Assembly (NCBI GenBank): GCA_035041965.1
Contig: JAPYMA010000725.1
Span: 1 to 64,000, forward strand
Direction: 5' to 3'
Length of the DNA stretch: 64,000 bases
Source of the DNA: Anisakis pegreffii
Taxonomy: Eukaryota; Nematoda; Chromadorea; Rhabditida; Anisakidae
This document shows positions 1 to 12,523 of this stretch, in pieces; position 1 is the first letter of the stretch, and every line of letters starts with the position of its first letter. A program made the position numbers and the translations under genes. Below the pieces are notes generated by a model that had not been told where the DNA came from, did not search any database, and saw only the letters and a program-made list of their open reading frames with translations.

Positions 1-21
1 CAGATAGCTTTATTCAAATAG

Positions 22-164
22 CTATAGCTCCTCAACCAAGGGAAATCGCCCAACAAAATATATATTTTTCTGAATGCAGAGATTCTGCTCGATCGAGCGG
101 TGTGAAGAAATTGATATGTTACTGGTCAAAGCTGAGGGTACGGTAGGTTTGAATGTGCCAACCC
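22..164 (-). CDS. Possible terminal exon of an unidentified gene
   Basis: On the minus strand an acceptor-like ...GCAATAG at about 165 is followed by an open stretch of about 46 codons that ends at a TAG at 22-24. The translation is ordinary in composition (it begins VGTFKPTVPS and ends PLVEEL) and matches no family I know. It lies downstream of the ankyrin gene's presumed stop, so it could be the last exon of another gene or a chance open frame at the window edge. Between it and 637 there is also an exon-like stretch at 412-330 (see the ankyrin gene entry). Confidence 0.22.
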
Positions 165-636
165 CTATTGCATCAGAAAAATAGGTATGTCTCCTCGCAG
201 AGGCGGAATTTTCCAGTAAGCTTTTTTTTTAAATTCTTGATCTTGAAATTTGCCGCATCAGCGGTCGAAAGCCAGTTTGAGCATTGAAAATTTAATTCGA
301 TTACTTTGGAACGGTCATGGTTTATACAATTATTGACAACGGAATGCGATACGTTTGTAGGATCGGATATCAAATTCCGTCGTGGAACAGTTTGAACGTA
401 ACGGAGAAAAAACTGAAGCAATTCAAGTAGAATGTTATGTAAAGCAGCCATAAATTAAGCATTCGTGGCAAACGACACAGTCGAATCAATTCAGAAAAGA
501 CGATTTGGAATGAAAAACCAGGTCGAAGAGGATCAACGATATTCGCGACAGATTCAGATGATACAATGTCAGTGCCATGATCAATTGATTAAGAAATGAA
601 TTATTGCATTCGTGTATACTTAGTGGAAGCGGTTGA

Positions 637-3600
637 CTACTTAATCAAGATATGATTTCCTAAGCATTCACAGCGTCTACTGCCAACATTGGCACTGCCA
701 CGATGTAATCCTCGTGCATATTTGGATGATGTGCGTTTATCAGTCGCGCTTGATGTCATCGATTTAGTGAAACTCTTCGACGAGTTACTGCGATCATCGC
801 TGAGTGCTGTCACCTCACTGGCACGCATGTTTATCGGTATCGCACGTGCATGCCGCAATCTCGATTCGAATCTGAATCAATCAGACTGCTCGACTTATAC
901 AGCTTTGCACATCTTCAAAAGTTGTCTCATTTGAAAAATGAACATTATTTGACTCATTGCTTACCTGGTGCTCGGTGGTGGTCTTGAGTTACGCAGACGT
1001 TCTCTCTCCTCTATATAGATCAGCTTCAACTGATCTGAAAGTCGATCTTCAAACGAAAACGTGAACTGGAGGCATTAATGGACATATAAAATAAGAATTA
1101 CGAAACATGATGGGGTAAAAGATAAATTCGTCCTCGAAGAGAAATCATCCCAAACAATTAATTAGTTCTTCAGGGATCGTCGTGGTTTATCGACATCAAA
1201 TCGTTTTGTTTTCTTTTTCAAATATAATATGCCCAATGAAGATGAAGGATTACGAATTGAATATGGTCAGAAAGAGCAAAAGAGGAACTGTTTATGGTCG
1301 TAGAAAACCGCTCACCATAGAGGAATTTCTCCCAAGCGTAAAAAGTTTGAAATTTGAAATGAGCCGGATTCAGATCGTGCATTTTGCAGAAATTTCCGAT
1401 TAATGAGCGCACCAAAACACGTTCATTAACTTTGCCGTATTGAATCTGCATCTTTTTCAGATGCGTCAACTCTTGAAATATTGCCTTCTCGTGTAGATAA
1501 CGTTTACTCATTTGCTTGCCTGAAATTGCCGTCCCATTCACTATATTATGTCGGCATTTGGTAGTTGCGAACAATATGCTTACAGTTATTGCGTGCTAAA
1601 GACTTGTTCGGATTGCAACCTTTTGTTTTGACTTTGACACGATGAATGACGTTGTTTTCATCGCAATTGTTGCGGTGCTTTGGAACGGCTGAGCTATCAC
1701 GTAACGTTTTGCGCGTCTTTTGACGTAACTCCTCGAATGCCACCGAATCCGTACCGCTTTCATCGGTAGTTGAATAGAGCACTCCTACGAAGTTTCACTT
1801 ACTATACACATTGAATTATCACAAGCATTTCACAGTAATAGTGGATAAAATGCTCGCTCAAAGTCACATCAACCGGAATATTGCCTTTCATGTAGCAGTT
1901 TTCAGTAAGTAGTATCATTTTCACTTATCGATAAAATACTCTTAGGATGATAAACAGTTAATGAAGAATGTTGTGAAAGACTCGTTTGCATACCGAAAGA
2001 TTCGCCGAGTTGCTGTGCATCCTCCAAACGAGTATCGCAATCCGACGCCTCATTATTTTCAGCTGCTTGGGCTTCTGAAGCTTTATCGTCTTCTGTAGAC
2101 ACTTTTCGACTCGCGTTTTCATCACCGCCGTTAGTGTTCGCACTCAATGACTGACGTTTTTTCTTCAACTTTTTCGTTGTACCCCTGGACGGACTAACGT
2201 TTTCTTTCGAATCCGTTGTGTCTGTGTGAAGTTCACGGGTACTGCGATTCTTCGTTTTCCTTGAATTTTCACTGAAAATTTTCGATTGAAAGTCAAAATC
2301 TACCGTAAAAATCGGATATTGTTGTGACTTGGATGGTCGGCTAATCGGGCAATGAAAATCTTAGAATGAGTTGTTCTGACCAACATGATGAACTAGTGTT
2401 CAACTGCAAGCAGCGGATGCTCCTAATTTGATGCATTTAGCACAACTTGTTCAAAGGAAAATGAGTGAGCCTGTTCATATTCAGTATGACTTCATCAAAT
2501 ACAAATTTATGATGAATGTTATGAATAGATCATTGTTTTCGCGAACAATTTTTCATGAAAAATATCATGGATTATTCAGAGATTTTCAGTGAGTGCAACT
2601 ATCGCGAGCATTTAAAGATGGTTATCCCTATCAGTGAATGTAGGCGAGAAAAGTTGATGTTCCAGTGTGACCACAAAACCGGTTTATCTTCATCGAAAGC
2701 ATCTCAAGAGGGGGTCGGCACTGTAAAACCACGGCTGAGTGGTCTAGTGGTATGATTCTCGCTTAGGGTGCGAGAGGTCCCGGGATCGATCCCCGGCTCA
2801 GCCCCATATTTTACCCATTTTGGACACATTTCCGCACTCCGTAAGAATTAGATGCAATTCTGATAGGTTCAGCATTCATTTCGACACAAGAAACGCTCCA
2901 TTTTCTGGCTTTTAACAGAACTATTTTCATTATCGTGTGGTTCATTGGAAATTAATGAATGGCGATCCTTGAGTTTATAATTCCGTCCACTGGTTTTACA
3001 ATAACTTCAACTCAACAAAGCAATCAATGGCTGCAACGTTACAGTGTCAGTCTTAATGTTGGTATAAGTCGTGATAATGACCATCGTGAATGGCTTTAGT
3101 ACCGTTTCGATTTTCTGTCTTTTTCACTTGGTTCTTCTTCCTTCACGCGTGCAATTACACTCTCGACATCCGTTTCGCTGGGCGTTTGGCTATCTTTGTT
3201 GCGTTGCTCTGCGTTTTGCTGTCGGATCTGCTCTTCGTTAGCAATTGCAGTCCGTTGAATTTCTTCAACAATTCGTTGAATTTGTTGATTCATTGCATCG
3301 CGTTCAGCCTTAATTCTATCAAATTGCACCGTTTTAAGCAGACGGAAACAAACAGCAGAAAACAATCACCAACGTTTGCCGTTCTATGAAGCAACTGTGA
3401 GGAATCATAATAACAATAAGTAATGAAAGACTGTAAAGAGATTGCGCTATTGTGTAGCACTATCAAAAAATGTGAAGAAAGATATATTTAATTTATAATC
3501 ACAGAAACACGGGAATTGTCAGGCGTTGAGATGGGCCAACCTGTGTCTCTCCTAAACCAATGCCCTTTTGACTGCCCAACAAATCGGTGGTGCTGGTTGC

Positions 3601-6600
3601 TTTCGGTAAAAGCGGACGAGGCGAGGCACTGCTTGGACGCCGGCTTGAGCATCTCTGAAAGGCAGAGAAACGAATTCTGAAATGAATTCTAGGGTGGAAT
3701 AGACAAGAATGATTCCTTTAATCAGAACATTTGATGAAAGCAATAAAGATTAGGTTTAAATTTTGAATAGCTGGTTAAAATTGCTCATTTCACATACGGA
3801 TGTGTTGGTGGCAACGGGTTTGCTTTCCGGGGAAGCCGTCTGCGTTTCTTGTGTCATAATATCGTCATGCGATCGGCGGCGTCTAGGTTTTGTGCTTGAT
3901 CCAAAATTGCGATCAAACTCTTCATTACGCATACGGCCGAGATCATGGTTTTCAGCAGCTGAACGAACGCCATATTACAGCTCTCATTAACCTTTTAGTT
4001 TCATTTTAATACGATGAAATATTGTTAATCAACTCAATATTTTTGACTAATAACGTGATTTACAACAGCTATTTTCCGACAGATTTAGCAGATATTCAAA
4101 TCAACAACTTTATGTGACCGAGTTGAAGACATGAACATGGAGACATCTGTTATTCTCATTAGAGCATGATCACTTCAGAGAATATAACAAGCAAGACTGA
4201 GTGATTATTTCTACACACAGAGTAACTCAATACCAACGAATCTAATCTCAGGATGACACTTTTCATCAATTCCATACAACTGCCTAGCATTTCATAAATT
4301 AATGACTTTTTGATGATCAAGCAATTCACTTACCCTTCTCAATTTGTTCCTCCAATCGAGCCATCCAGTCTTTTTGAGATTCCTCTGGAATTTGCTCAGC
4401 ACTCTTCGCTGAGTGTCGCCTCGTCAAATATTCAACAACAAGCTCATGATTTCGCTTCTTTGCCAAATCCAACGGAGTATACAAAGAACCCTTTAATGGA
4501 ATATGATTGTATTCATTATTCACGCAACTTCAGTTTTCGATTATCACACCAGAAGTATAATATTTCTCAACTCCCAACAGTGTTTCTAACAGTCACCAGT
4601 GTTCTTTTGAATAGCCACTTCTCGCCTAGCATAAACAGGAATTCCTTTGCAGACCTTATAGAGCATGATCGGATTAATATCAGCGTTTTTGGTGCATAAA
4701 ATAACGACAATTTCCATACTGCCGGCTGCGGCAGCAAGATGAAGCCCTGTGCGACCTTCATAGTTTGCAGAATTGACCGATGATGGATGCAACGCTATGA
4801 GCCATTCGACGACATCTAAAAATGAAAACCTGGAATCAGATTGCGAACATTCAAGGATTATAATGGCGAAGGAGAGATTTCCATCCTAGTCTGCACTTCT
4901 TGTAATTTTGAACTGGTCGCAGAAAGTAAATGTGATCGAAAAGTGAGAATTTTCATGCTATGAATATCACGAAGCCATTGTAGTGAGCAGTAGATGAGTG
5001 AAATCGATGGGCAATTTAACGAAACTGATAATTCTACCTTTACTTCCAGCTTGAATTGCTTCATGCAGTGGAATATCACCACGACGATTCTGAATCTCGA
5101 AACTGGCTCCATAGTGCTTGAGAAGTTTCAGCATTCGGAGCTGACCTTTTGCAGCAGCGCAATGACTCGGCGTGCGAAAACGTGAATCCTCAAATGAAAC
5201 GACTGTTCAATTGTAAATCTAGTGCGATTAGCTTATCCATGACAAAAAGTGTGACACGAGACACCTCAAGCATAAGATTGTGATGAATACCTGATGATTA
5301 GCATCTGCTCCACTGTTCAGCAGCAATCGAGTGCATTCAAAATGACCAAGAGTGACCGAATAGAAGAGCGGTGTATCACCGTTTCGATCAGTTGCATCGA
5401 TTATCGACTGATCGGATGTTTCAATCAAATGCGATAGAACATGCTCATGACCATGACTTGCCGCACAATGCATCGCATTCAACCGATCTCGGTCAACAGC
5501 GTTCCGGTCACCACCGGCTTGAATCAGGCTTATCATTGCTTCTAGGTTTCCTGCAAAACCAAAGTTGGATAATCGTTAATGAAGATCAGCTCCACCCACT
5601 ACCGCCAGATAGGCAGGCTTTCCATATGATTGCCGTTTAATTTCAAGGGTTCATAATGACAATTCTGATATCTTATGAGTAAAGAATTGGTACACTGACG
5701 GTGAACTAACTGATCCAGTGGGCTTTAATAATGCGTTATTAAAATTTATCTGGAAGTATGTTCTTTAAACGATAAAAATATGTTGACTAATGGTGCTTAT
5801 TCCTTATAAAAATGTTGAATTTGAGATGAGCTGAATGGAGCCTCTTGAATGGAGTTTTCATATGGAAAAATTAAAACCATAACCATCAAATTCATACAAA
5901 TATGCTGAAAAAGAACTGTTAAATTATTTTTTGACAAGTGAATTTCACCAAATTCAATCACCATTGCTCGCCGCCCAAAGGATTGGTGTTCGTTCATCAA
6001 GATCCTTGCCGTTTACTTGCGCTCCATTCTTGAGCAGAACATGCAGAATAGCTTCACTCCGTTCCGGTGTAACGTCCTCAGTTATTGTAGCATAATGCAA
6101 CGGTTGAGCGCCCTTGAAGAAAGAAACGTTATTTTATAAACCACTACAGCTAATTGAATGGAATATTTTTCGGATGACGCTTTTCGGATGATTTTTTCTT
6201 AGCAATGTCTGATGAATATCATCAAAATTGATCAATAAGGTGCCAATTCATAGTCTCGCCGAGGTTCGATAACATAATAGATACTGGTACAACAGCTGGT
6301 TATATTCTCTATCTGACATGATCGTTTTTTGCAAAACATTATTCATTTTATGTGATGTTCCCAGCACATGCTTTCGGCCAGCAAATATATCTCGAAACGG
6401 AAGTATTCAGAGGTGGGATGGCACGAGTGGGAACATTGGCTGTGAGAAGTTGAGCGTACCTGATTATCGGAAGCGTTCACGTTAGCGCCTTTCTCGAGCA
6501 ATAGAATTAGCGCATCCAACTGCAAATAATTGTAGATGATAATTTCTTTTGCTAGACTACATTTCATATGGGATTCTTTGTAAACAGCTTGTTTCCGACC

Positions 6601-8647
6601 CAGAAATAGTAAATTTAAGAATGTTCAAGGCGTTCACCTGACCACAAACAACAGCCCAATGCACACACGAATGCTTTTCTTTATCAATGTGATTGATCTG
6701 TGCACCAAATTCCAGCAGGATCTCAATCGCTTCTACGTTCCCACTCATTGATGCTATCAGTAGTGGCGTGTAACTGAATGAAAAAATACTTCAACAATCA
6801 TTTTGACGTGCTGCGATATTCTATGTTCGTGATGAAATGAGAGCAAATCTAGCAATTGTTATGGCAACAGGTTGACTACTTCGTTGTTTTACTCTTAAAA
6901 TTTTTGCAGTCAACTAATATAACGCCTTTTGTTGGAGATTTCACATGCTTCTTAAGCATACGTAACCTTTGAAAATTCTCATATTGGGATTGCATTCTCT
7001 GAAAATAGTCATGAGGTGAACCTTATTACGAGGTACTAAACAAGATATACTGTAATCGAGAAACTGCAATTATTCAGTTGTTCTGCAAAAACGCGATTCG
7101 TATGAATACTCTTCTTGAGATAAGATGACGATTCTTTTTGATGAATCATCAATTTTTGTATTCCATCAGCTTCGCAATTCCTACACTCTTAAACTTGTGT
7201 CCTGTGGAAGATCAGAATGGCGTTCTTAAGAGTAAATTTGTTTCAGGATTATTTTGGTGGACCCGATATCAACACTATTCAATCCCCATGAACCTTACAA
7301 ACAGTATTCTCTTCCGCTAGATAAGCCCTTCTGTATATGTTCCTGATATTAATCATCTTGTATGTTTACATATAAACTGAATGATTCGATATGATCAGGT
7401 CAGCAACTTAGTCGTATTGAGCAAGCGGTTTCCTCTTTGAATGCGAAAAACATAAAACAAACCCATTTTGGTCTTGACAGTCAACAAATGAAGTATCGAG
7501 CAGCAGTATCCGTCTAAAGGTTTTCGAGTCAGCTGTTTCAGCTGCATAATGAAGTGCCACTCGATCTTCGTTATCTCTTAATGCAATCTCGTCCTATAAT
7601 CAAATTCACTCCGAAATGGATATTACTTTGCTCTAATAGCATAAACAAGTTGTGCAACAAAGGACTGAATTTTTCTGCGAAATTTACGAAAATTACGACT
7701 CAACTTTATGAATTCAGTAGTTAGTCATGATGATTAGCAAACCCTTTCTCGAACGGCAAGATGGCTTTCACTCGCATCACAAATGTGAAAAGAGACTGAA
7801 ATGTTTCGCAACAAATATTGCAAAAAACAACTGAATTTTGAAAAATTAATGAACTCACCGGGTTCTTGTCAAGTATACGAGCGGCTTCGTCCACATCCGA
7901 CTCATCGAGTGCTCGAATCAACGACAAACCTGAAGACATCACTCGCCAACGTTGAAGCGGATAGTTGAACTGAGCAACGAAATGAAGAACACCTGAAAAA
8001 ATAATGAATTGGTAGCGCAAAATGGTATATCTTGGAAAATACGAGAGGATTAAAGAAAGTTTAGTTCTGCGCACAATCCTCCGATTTTTGAAGCTCAGTT
8101 CCGTTCAGACTTATCCATAAAACAATGCAAAAACAATGTGGGAACAATGAAATTGCAATTCATTTCTACTGCAGTTTCTAGGCTAGTCTAAACGCGTACA
8201 ACTACTGCAATATACCCAGCAAATATAAACTTCCGTTCACTCTATGACACGACTCATACTCATTGTCAGATTACTGAGCCGTCGAGAATTTATGAATTCC
8301 AAAGATATACATTTTTTGATAACAGTGAAAGATATATGAAACATAACATACTTTATACGAACAAGCAGGGCTTGATGGAAGGAGGAGTGGTCACATTGAT
8401 TACGCGTTAATTCTGATGAGGAAAACTGTTAGCGACGAAGCAATTAGTGTCTACTGACAACATTATTACGGCTGCAATTGATTCGGAATTGCATCAGTGA
8501 AGCGACATCATCTTGGCTGAGCAACCACTGACTGACGCGGAGTACAGAACAAAAATTGCTTAGCGCAATTTCATAAGCACCTAAGCTTCGTTCGGTTGCT
8601 AAGTAATTGGTCGCGGCTGTCATAACGCATAGATTAGGAGCCATCAT
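637..8647 (-). CDS. Inversin-like ankyrin-repeat protein, about 20 exons
   Basis: The start is ATG ATG at 8647. Exons I could phase-join are 8647-8455, 8412-8359, 7992-7859, 7593-7463, 6773-6638, 6519-6460, 6112-5962, 5550-5291, 5188-5044, 4815-4655, about 4526-4334, 3958-3798, 3654-3541, about 3322-3103, about 2272-1905, about 1782-1568, about 1560-1330, about 1052-966 and about 860-637. The first dozen encode tandem ankyrin repeats with clear signatures such as [31 protein letters not shown] and GDTPLFYSV. After the repeats come a basic Ser-rich stretch, a Glu/Gln-rich coiled coil (3322-3103), an acidic low-complexity exon and a conserved-looking tail. At roughly 1,100 residues it fits inversin. 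In C. elegans the inversin orthologue MLT-4 works with NEKL kinases in molting and endocytosis; assigning this gene to mlt-4 is my inference. The 3' end is uncertain: a donor near 690 could splice to an exon at 412-330 ending in TAA. Confidence 0.75.
2733..2804 (+). tRNA. tRNA-Pro, anticodon AGG
   Basis: This is a complete 72-nt cloverleaf. A 7-bp acceptor stem pairs GGCTGAG (2733-2739) with CTCAGCC (2797-2803), followed by discriminator C2804. The anticodon stem CTCGC/GCGAG closes loop TTAGGGT with anticodon AGG at 2765-2767. The T stem is CCGGG/CCCGG with loop ATCGATC, so the usual first T of the T loop is an A, although the B box still fits GWTCRANNC. It has no intron and no encoded CCA. 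It sits on the plus strand inside an intron of the minus-strand ankyrin gene, between the exons ending at about 3103 and starting at about 2272. Confidence 0.96.
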
Positions 8648-8800
8648 GGAAGCATAACGAGCGGTGTGTTATTATTTGGTGTACATCACTGAGAGTGTTC
8701 CGTGAATCGGTGATGCATTCCAAGCATAAGTAAGCATCGACTTATTTTCGATGATTGAGCATTGTTTTGAGCAATAACGATAATGATCGCGTTTATCTGA

Positions 8801-8954
8801 TCTTGTTATTGTGGCAGCTTGAAAATTGCTCCCGGGTGTTTTTTTCAGATGACATCAAGCCGAACACAATCCTGATATTGTTATTGTAACAGCTCGGAAA
8901 TCACTTTAAGTTGTTTGTTTCAGAATACTCGTTTAGCCGAACACAATCCTCATC
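8801..8954. repeat. Imperfect tandem duplication of about 80 bp
   Basis: Two adjacent diverged copies share blocks in the same order: TTGTTATTGT, then a CAGCT segment, then GTTT..TTTCAGA, then AGCCGAACACAATCCT, with more variable sequence between. The duplication lies just upstream of the first codon of the minus-strand ankyrin gene, so it may be in its promoter or 5' UTR. Confidence 0.6.
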
Positions 8955-9812
8955 ATCGCTTCAGTTTTGCTTTTGGTTTTCACCATTCACCACTTTTAAA
9001 CGCTTCAACTTTCTGTTGCGTAAACTGCGCAATCGAAAATCAGTGAGTGGTATCAAATTTTCATTAGTGACTTAAGGAATTGAAAACGTTCATATAAATG
9101 GAGGTGAAGAACGAAGTTGTTGTGTGCTTATGATTGCGCAGAGTTAGTTAGCGAATATGATCTAGAGATCAACATGTGATGTGAGATATGCAGTATGCAT
9201 ATGAGACAATCATTTAAAGGATTTATTATGATTTTATGAGGGTTTTGATCGGTTGATGATGACAATCAATTAGATGATATGTTCAAGCGATATTCATCAT
9301 TCATGCGTAGAAAAGTATGCAACAATAAGAACTGCCATGTACATGCGGAAATATTTACAATAACAACAACAACGATTCGAAGTATTATACTGCAAGAATA
9401 CAGCTTATTACGTTCGATCACATCACAGGCGAAGTAATCGAACTGAGTCAATTCAGCGAAAAAAGCCGCAAACGTTAATCATATGAAAGCAAACGATTAT
9501 TCTAAATTTATATCATAGAAAAAAGATTTTTCAAACAATACAATAAACACAATAAACTGCAAAATGTTTCTTCAACAGGAACTTCGTTGCAAATTCAATT
9601 GGACATTATATGGTAAGTGAACGTAGAAAGTGATATTTAGTGATTTACAATCCATCGACTTCATTCATTTGCATGTGAAGATTTCATTTTGACACTTACG
9701 GATGAAAGGCATTGCAGTTATAATCATTCAGTGACACTTGTTGCCTTTCGTCAAGTTTTCATACATTTGAAATAAGTAATTTGACAGGAAGAATGGTTGT
9801 AGTTGCTCTTCC

Positions 9813-12523
9813 TTAAACTGCAAGTAGTTCTTCTTGTTCGCGTTCTTTCGAATGACTGATGGGTGACTTTGGAGAAACACAAACAGTTTCGAAGAATGTC
9901 CTGGCATCTTTAGCATTATCTTTTGCCTGAACCAATTCACCTTTAGCTTATAAACTTGTAGTTGTATACAACTACCGCAATAAATTTCATTTTCTGCACA
10001 AAACAACAAACAAAAATTTACTCCATTAGAATTATATATCACATTAACGTTGAAATCATTATTCGGAGATGTACAGTAATGTGCAGGATTTCGAAGACCT
10101 TTAAAATATCCGATCTTGTCAGAAATACGAGTAATCACCCCTTTGAATGACCTTTAGAAGAATATTAATTGGTCGCTGCAGTTTTCATTGGAACATATGA
10201 AAACAGATTCAGTTGAGAACAGTGCTGAAACTGTTTCTCGTGCTCCAAACAAACGAGTGCAACCCAGAACGTTAGTGGTAGTTCGCTTTACATGTACAGC
10301 TGTATTTATAAAACTGGACGATGCGAGTCAGAAAAACTTGCCACTGCAGTGACGAATACGAGTTTATCAGCGGTTCGATTGCCAATACACCTGACGATTT
10401 TGACCGGAACTGAACAACCGGGACCAATAAACGAATATACTGGATCAACAGAATAAATCGAGTTATTTGAACATTTCACCTGAAATTCATTGCTTTTAAG
10501 TTAATCCATTTCAATTTCCAGCTATAGGAAATGGACTTTTAACATCACGATCGTTTTTACTGATTGATATGGAAACAGATTTCAAAAATTCAAATTACTT
10601 TTACAGCGACACGCTGGTTCGATGGATTAGTGAGTTGAATGTGTTGCATTTGCATGACTGGTTTCCATAGGAGATCGCTCGGCTGTACGATCATTTCCGA
10701 GTTGGATTTTTTTGCAGTCAACAACTCTGTAAGCTCATGAGTTCCACTTGCATGCAGGTTTTCAGCACTTGTGAGACAATCAAAGTTTCAATTAAAATGG
10801 TTCACAGTGATCGTTAAAGATGCAATTTAAAATTTTTCATAATCGTACCTTCGTCTTGAGAAAGTTGCGGTCGCTTGATTTTCTGCTCTACCTTTCTGCA
10901 TGCGCCAGCAACTGGCACAGAAGTCTGGAAGCATCATAACAGCGATAACTCTGCTAGGAAATTTACTCCTTTGAGGTGTCGTCAGGTGGTTATGTCCCTT
11001 ACAGTTCACAGGGAAACCGATTTGAGCTCTTAAAGTCATGAACCTTTTTTAATGTTCATCTAGATTGCTCAGCTTTCTGCATTGGGAGAGAGCACTTTAA
11101 AAGTAGATGGTGTAAATAAACAATGCAGAAAAGAGAATATTAAAAGAAGTGGTAAATGCAGCTTAGCGGTAAACCTTTTTGTTGCTATCAACGACGTCTC
11201 TTTTGTGTTGAATTTTCTTTGCAGATTTCAGTTTTCCCTTTTCACCGATCTTATGCGACTTCGTATTCTCCGATGACGAACATACGGAAGATCGATGACT
11301 GCTGGCAGATAGTGTTTGCGTTTTCGTCTTAGAACTATCATCCTTCTTATCCTGTAACGTTATTAATCGGCACAGGATAATGTCTGCTAGTCAGTGAGTA
11401 AATGCGGCTTTCTTTAATGAAACAGTACCGGATTTCACAGTCTTAAACAGTTGGCTTGTTTGGATCTCCACCGAATCCAAATTTCGTTCGATTACGATCA
11501 CTATTGTCTAGGTGAGCACTCTGCATTAGTGGTTGGTAGCCTTCCTAAGGCTTACATTTTTCTGGGCCTGCTTTCTTGTCAGTTCGACTATCGGCGGTGT
11601 TTCCGAAAAAGATTGCTCTCTCCAGCTACTTAGCGGTTGTTCGTGCTTGATGAGTTTCGATAGCATTCGGGTGATACTTCGTTCGGTCGCCTTCGATCCC
11701 TGAGGTTCACTTTTCATCTTTTATGGTCGATGTATCAAAGCGATACACTGATTGTAAGATAGGCGCTGTTTCAAGAATTATTTCCGAACACAGTCATGAG
11801 AACTCTTCATAATTGCGGATGTTTTTGCCGTTTGGTTTGTAGATTCTATTTTTTGCTGGTCATCTCATAATTGATTGCTGATAATAATATTCAGCACCGA
11901 TCCATACAATTACTGTGATATTCTCATATTTCCTATAATTTGCTTCGAGCTTACTATTTCAAGTTATTGCCAAAGCGATCGTGTCCATCTAAAAGATCAC
12001 TTAGCATTGGTAAATGAACACACTACAAAGTTGAATGATGATTTTTTAAGCTGAAACGCACTATAATCTTGACTGAAATGATCAATACAGATCACTCTGT
12101 TCATTAACGTGAAGTTTAATAAGTTGGACTTGTATGGTCAGCGTATGGTTGTGACTGTACTGGGCTGAAACTGACGATGTATCCTAACTGGAGAGGACGT
12201 GGAAGTCATTGAAATTAAACTGACCTTTTCCGGCTGCTGAACTGATTCGATATTAACACCTCTATCCGATTTCTTACAATTAGAGCTCGATGATTTTGAC
12301 GGCGGAGGTGATGCTGATTTACTGCTTGGCGAATTGCCGTTTTCATCTTCGGATGATGCAGCTTCCTTCACCTGAGGGTGTCATTCTCGATAATGGATCA
12401 TAGTTATTGACAGCAACAACCATCATCTCGGTTAGCACTTCCCGAGGCACAACATATCCTCAATGCAACTTGACTTTCGGAGCCAAACGCAGGTTTCTTA
12501 TTCGTTTGCACGCTCATCGACAT
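9813..12523 (-). CDS. MSP-domain protein, possibly with Ser/Lys-rich N-terminal extension
   Basis: Three exons encode a single MSP-type immunoglobulin-like fold: 10726-10599 (IVQPSDLLWKP then IQLTNPSNQRVAVKV), 10479 to about 10345 (KCSNNSIYSVDPVYS, GPGCSVPVKIVR, DKLVFVTA) and 9926-9813 (AKDARTFFETV, stop TAA at 9813). The strand order and the 'LTNPS..R.AVKVK' and 'DKLVFVTA...D' signatures are typical of single-MSP-domain nematode proteins. MSP-domain proteins act in sperm motility and signalling; broader relatives act as adaptors. Upstream on the same strand are exons at 12523 (ATG, MSMSVQTNKK), 12370-12225, 11708 to about 11565, about 11353-11165 and about 10900-10850. They encode Ser-, Lys- and Pro-rich unstructured sequence. 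Their phases can be joined to the MSP exons, but a stop is reachable after 11165, so two neighbouring genes remain possible. The splice after LVFVTA is ambiguous. Confidence 0.62.

Noticed and set aside
9728..10138. 136-codon minus-strand frame with several cysteines
   Set aside because: It overlaps the terminal MSP exon (9926-9813) in a different frame and crosses an intron; the MSP frame matches a known family.
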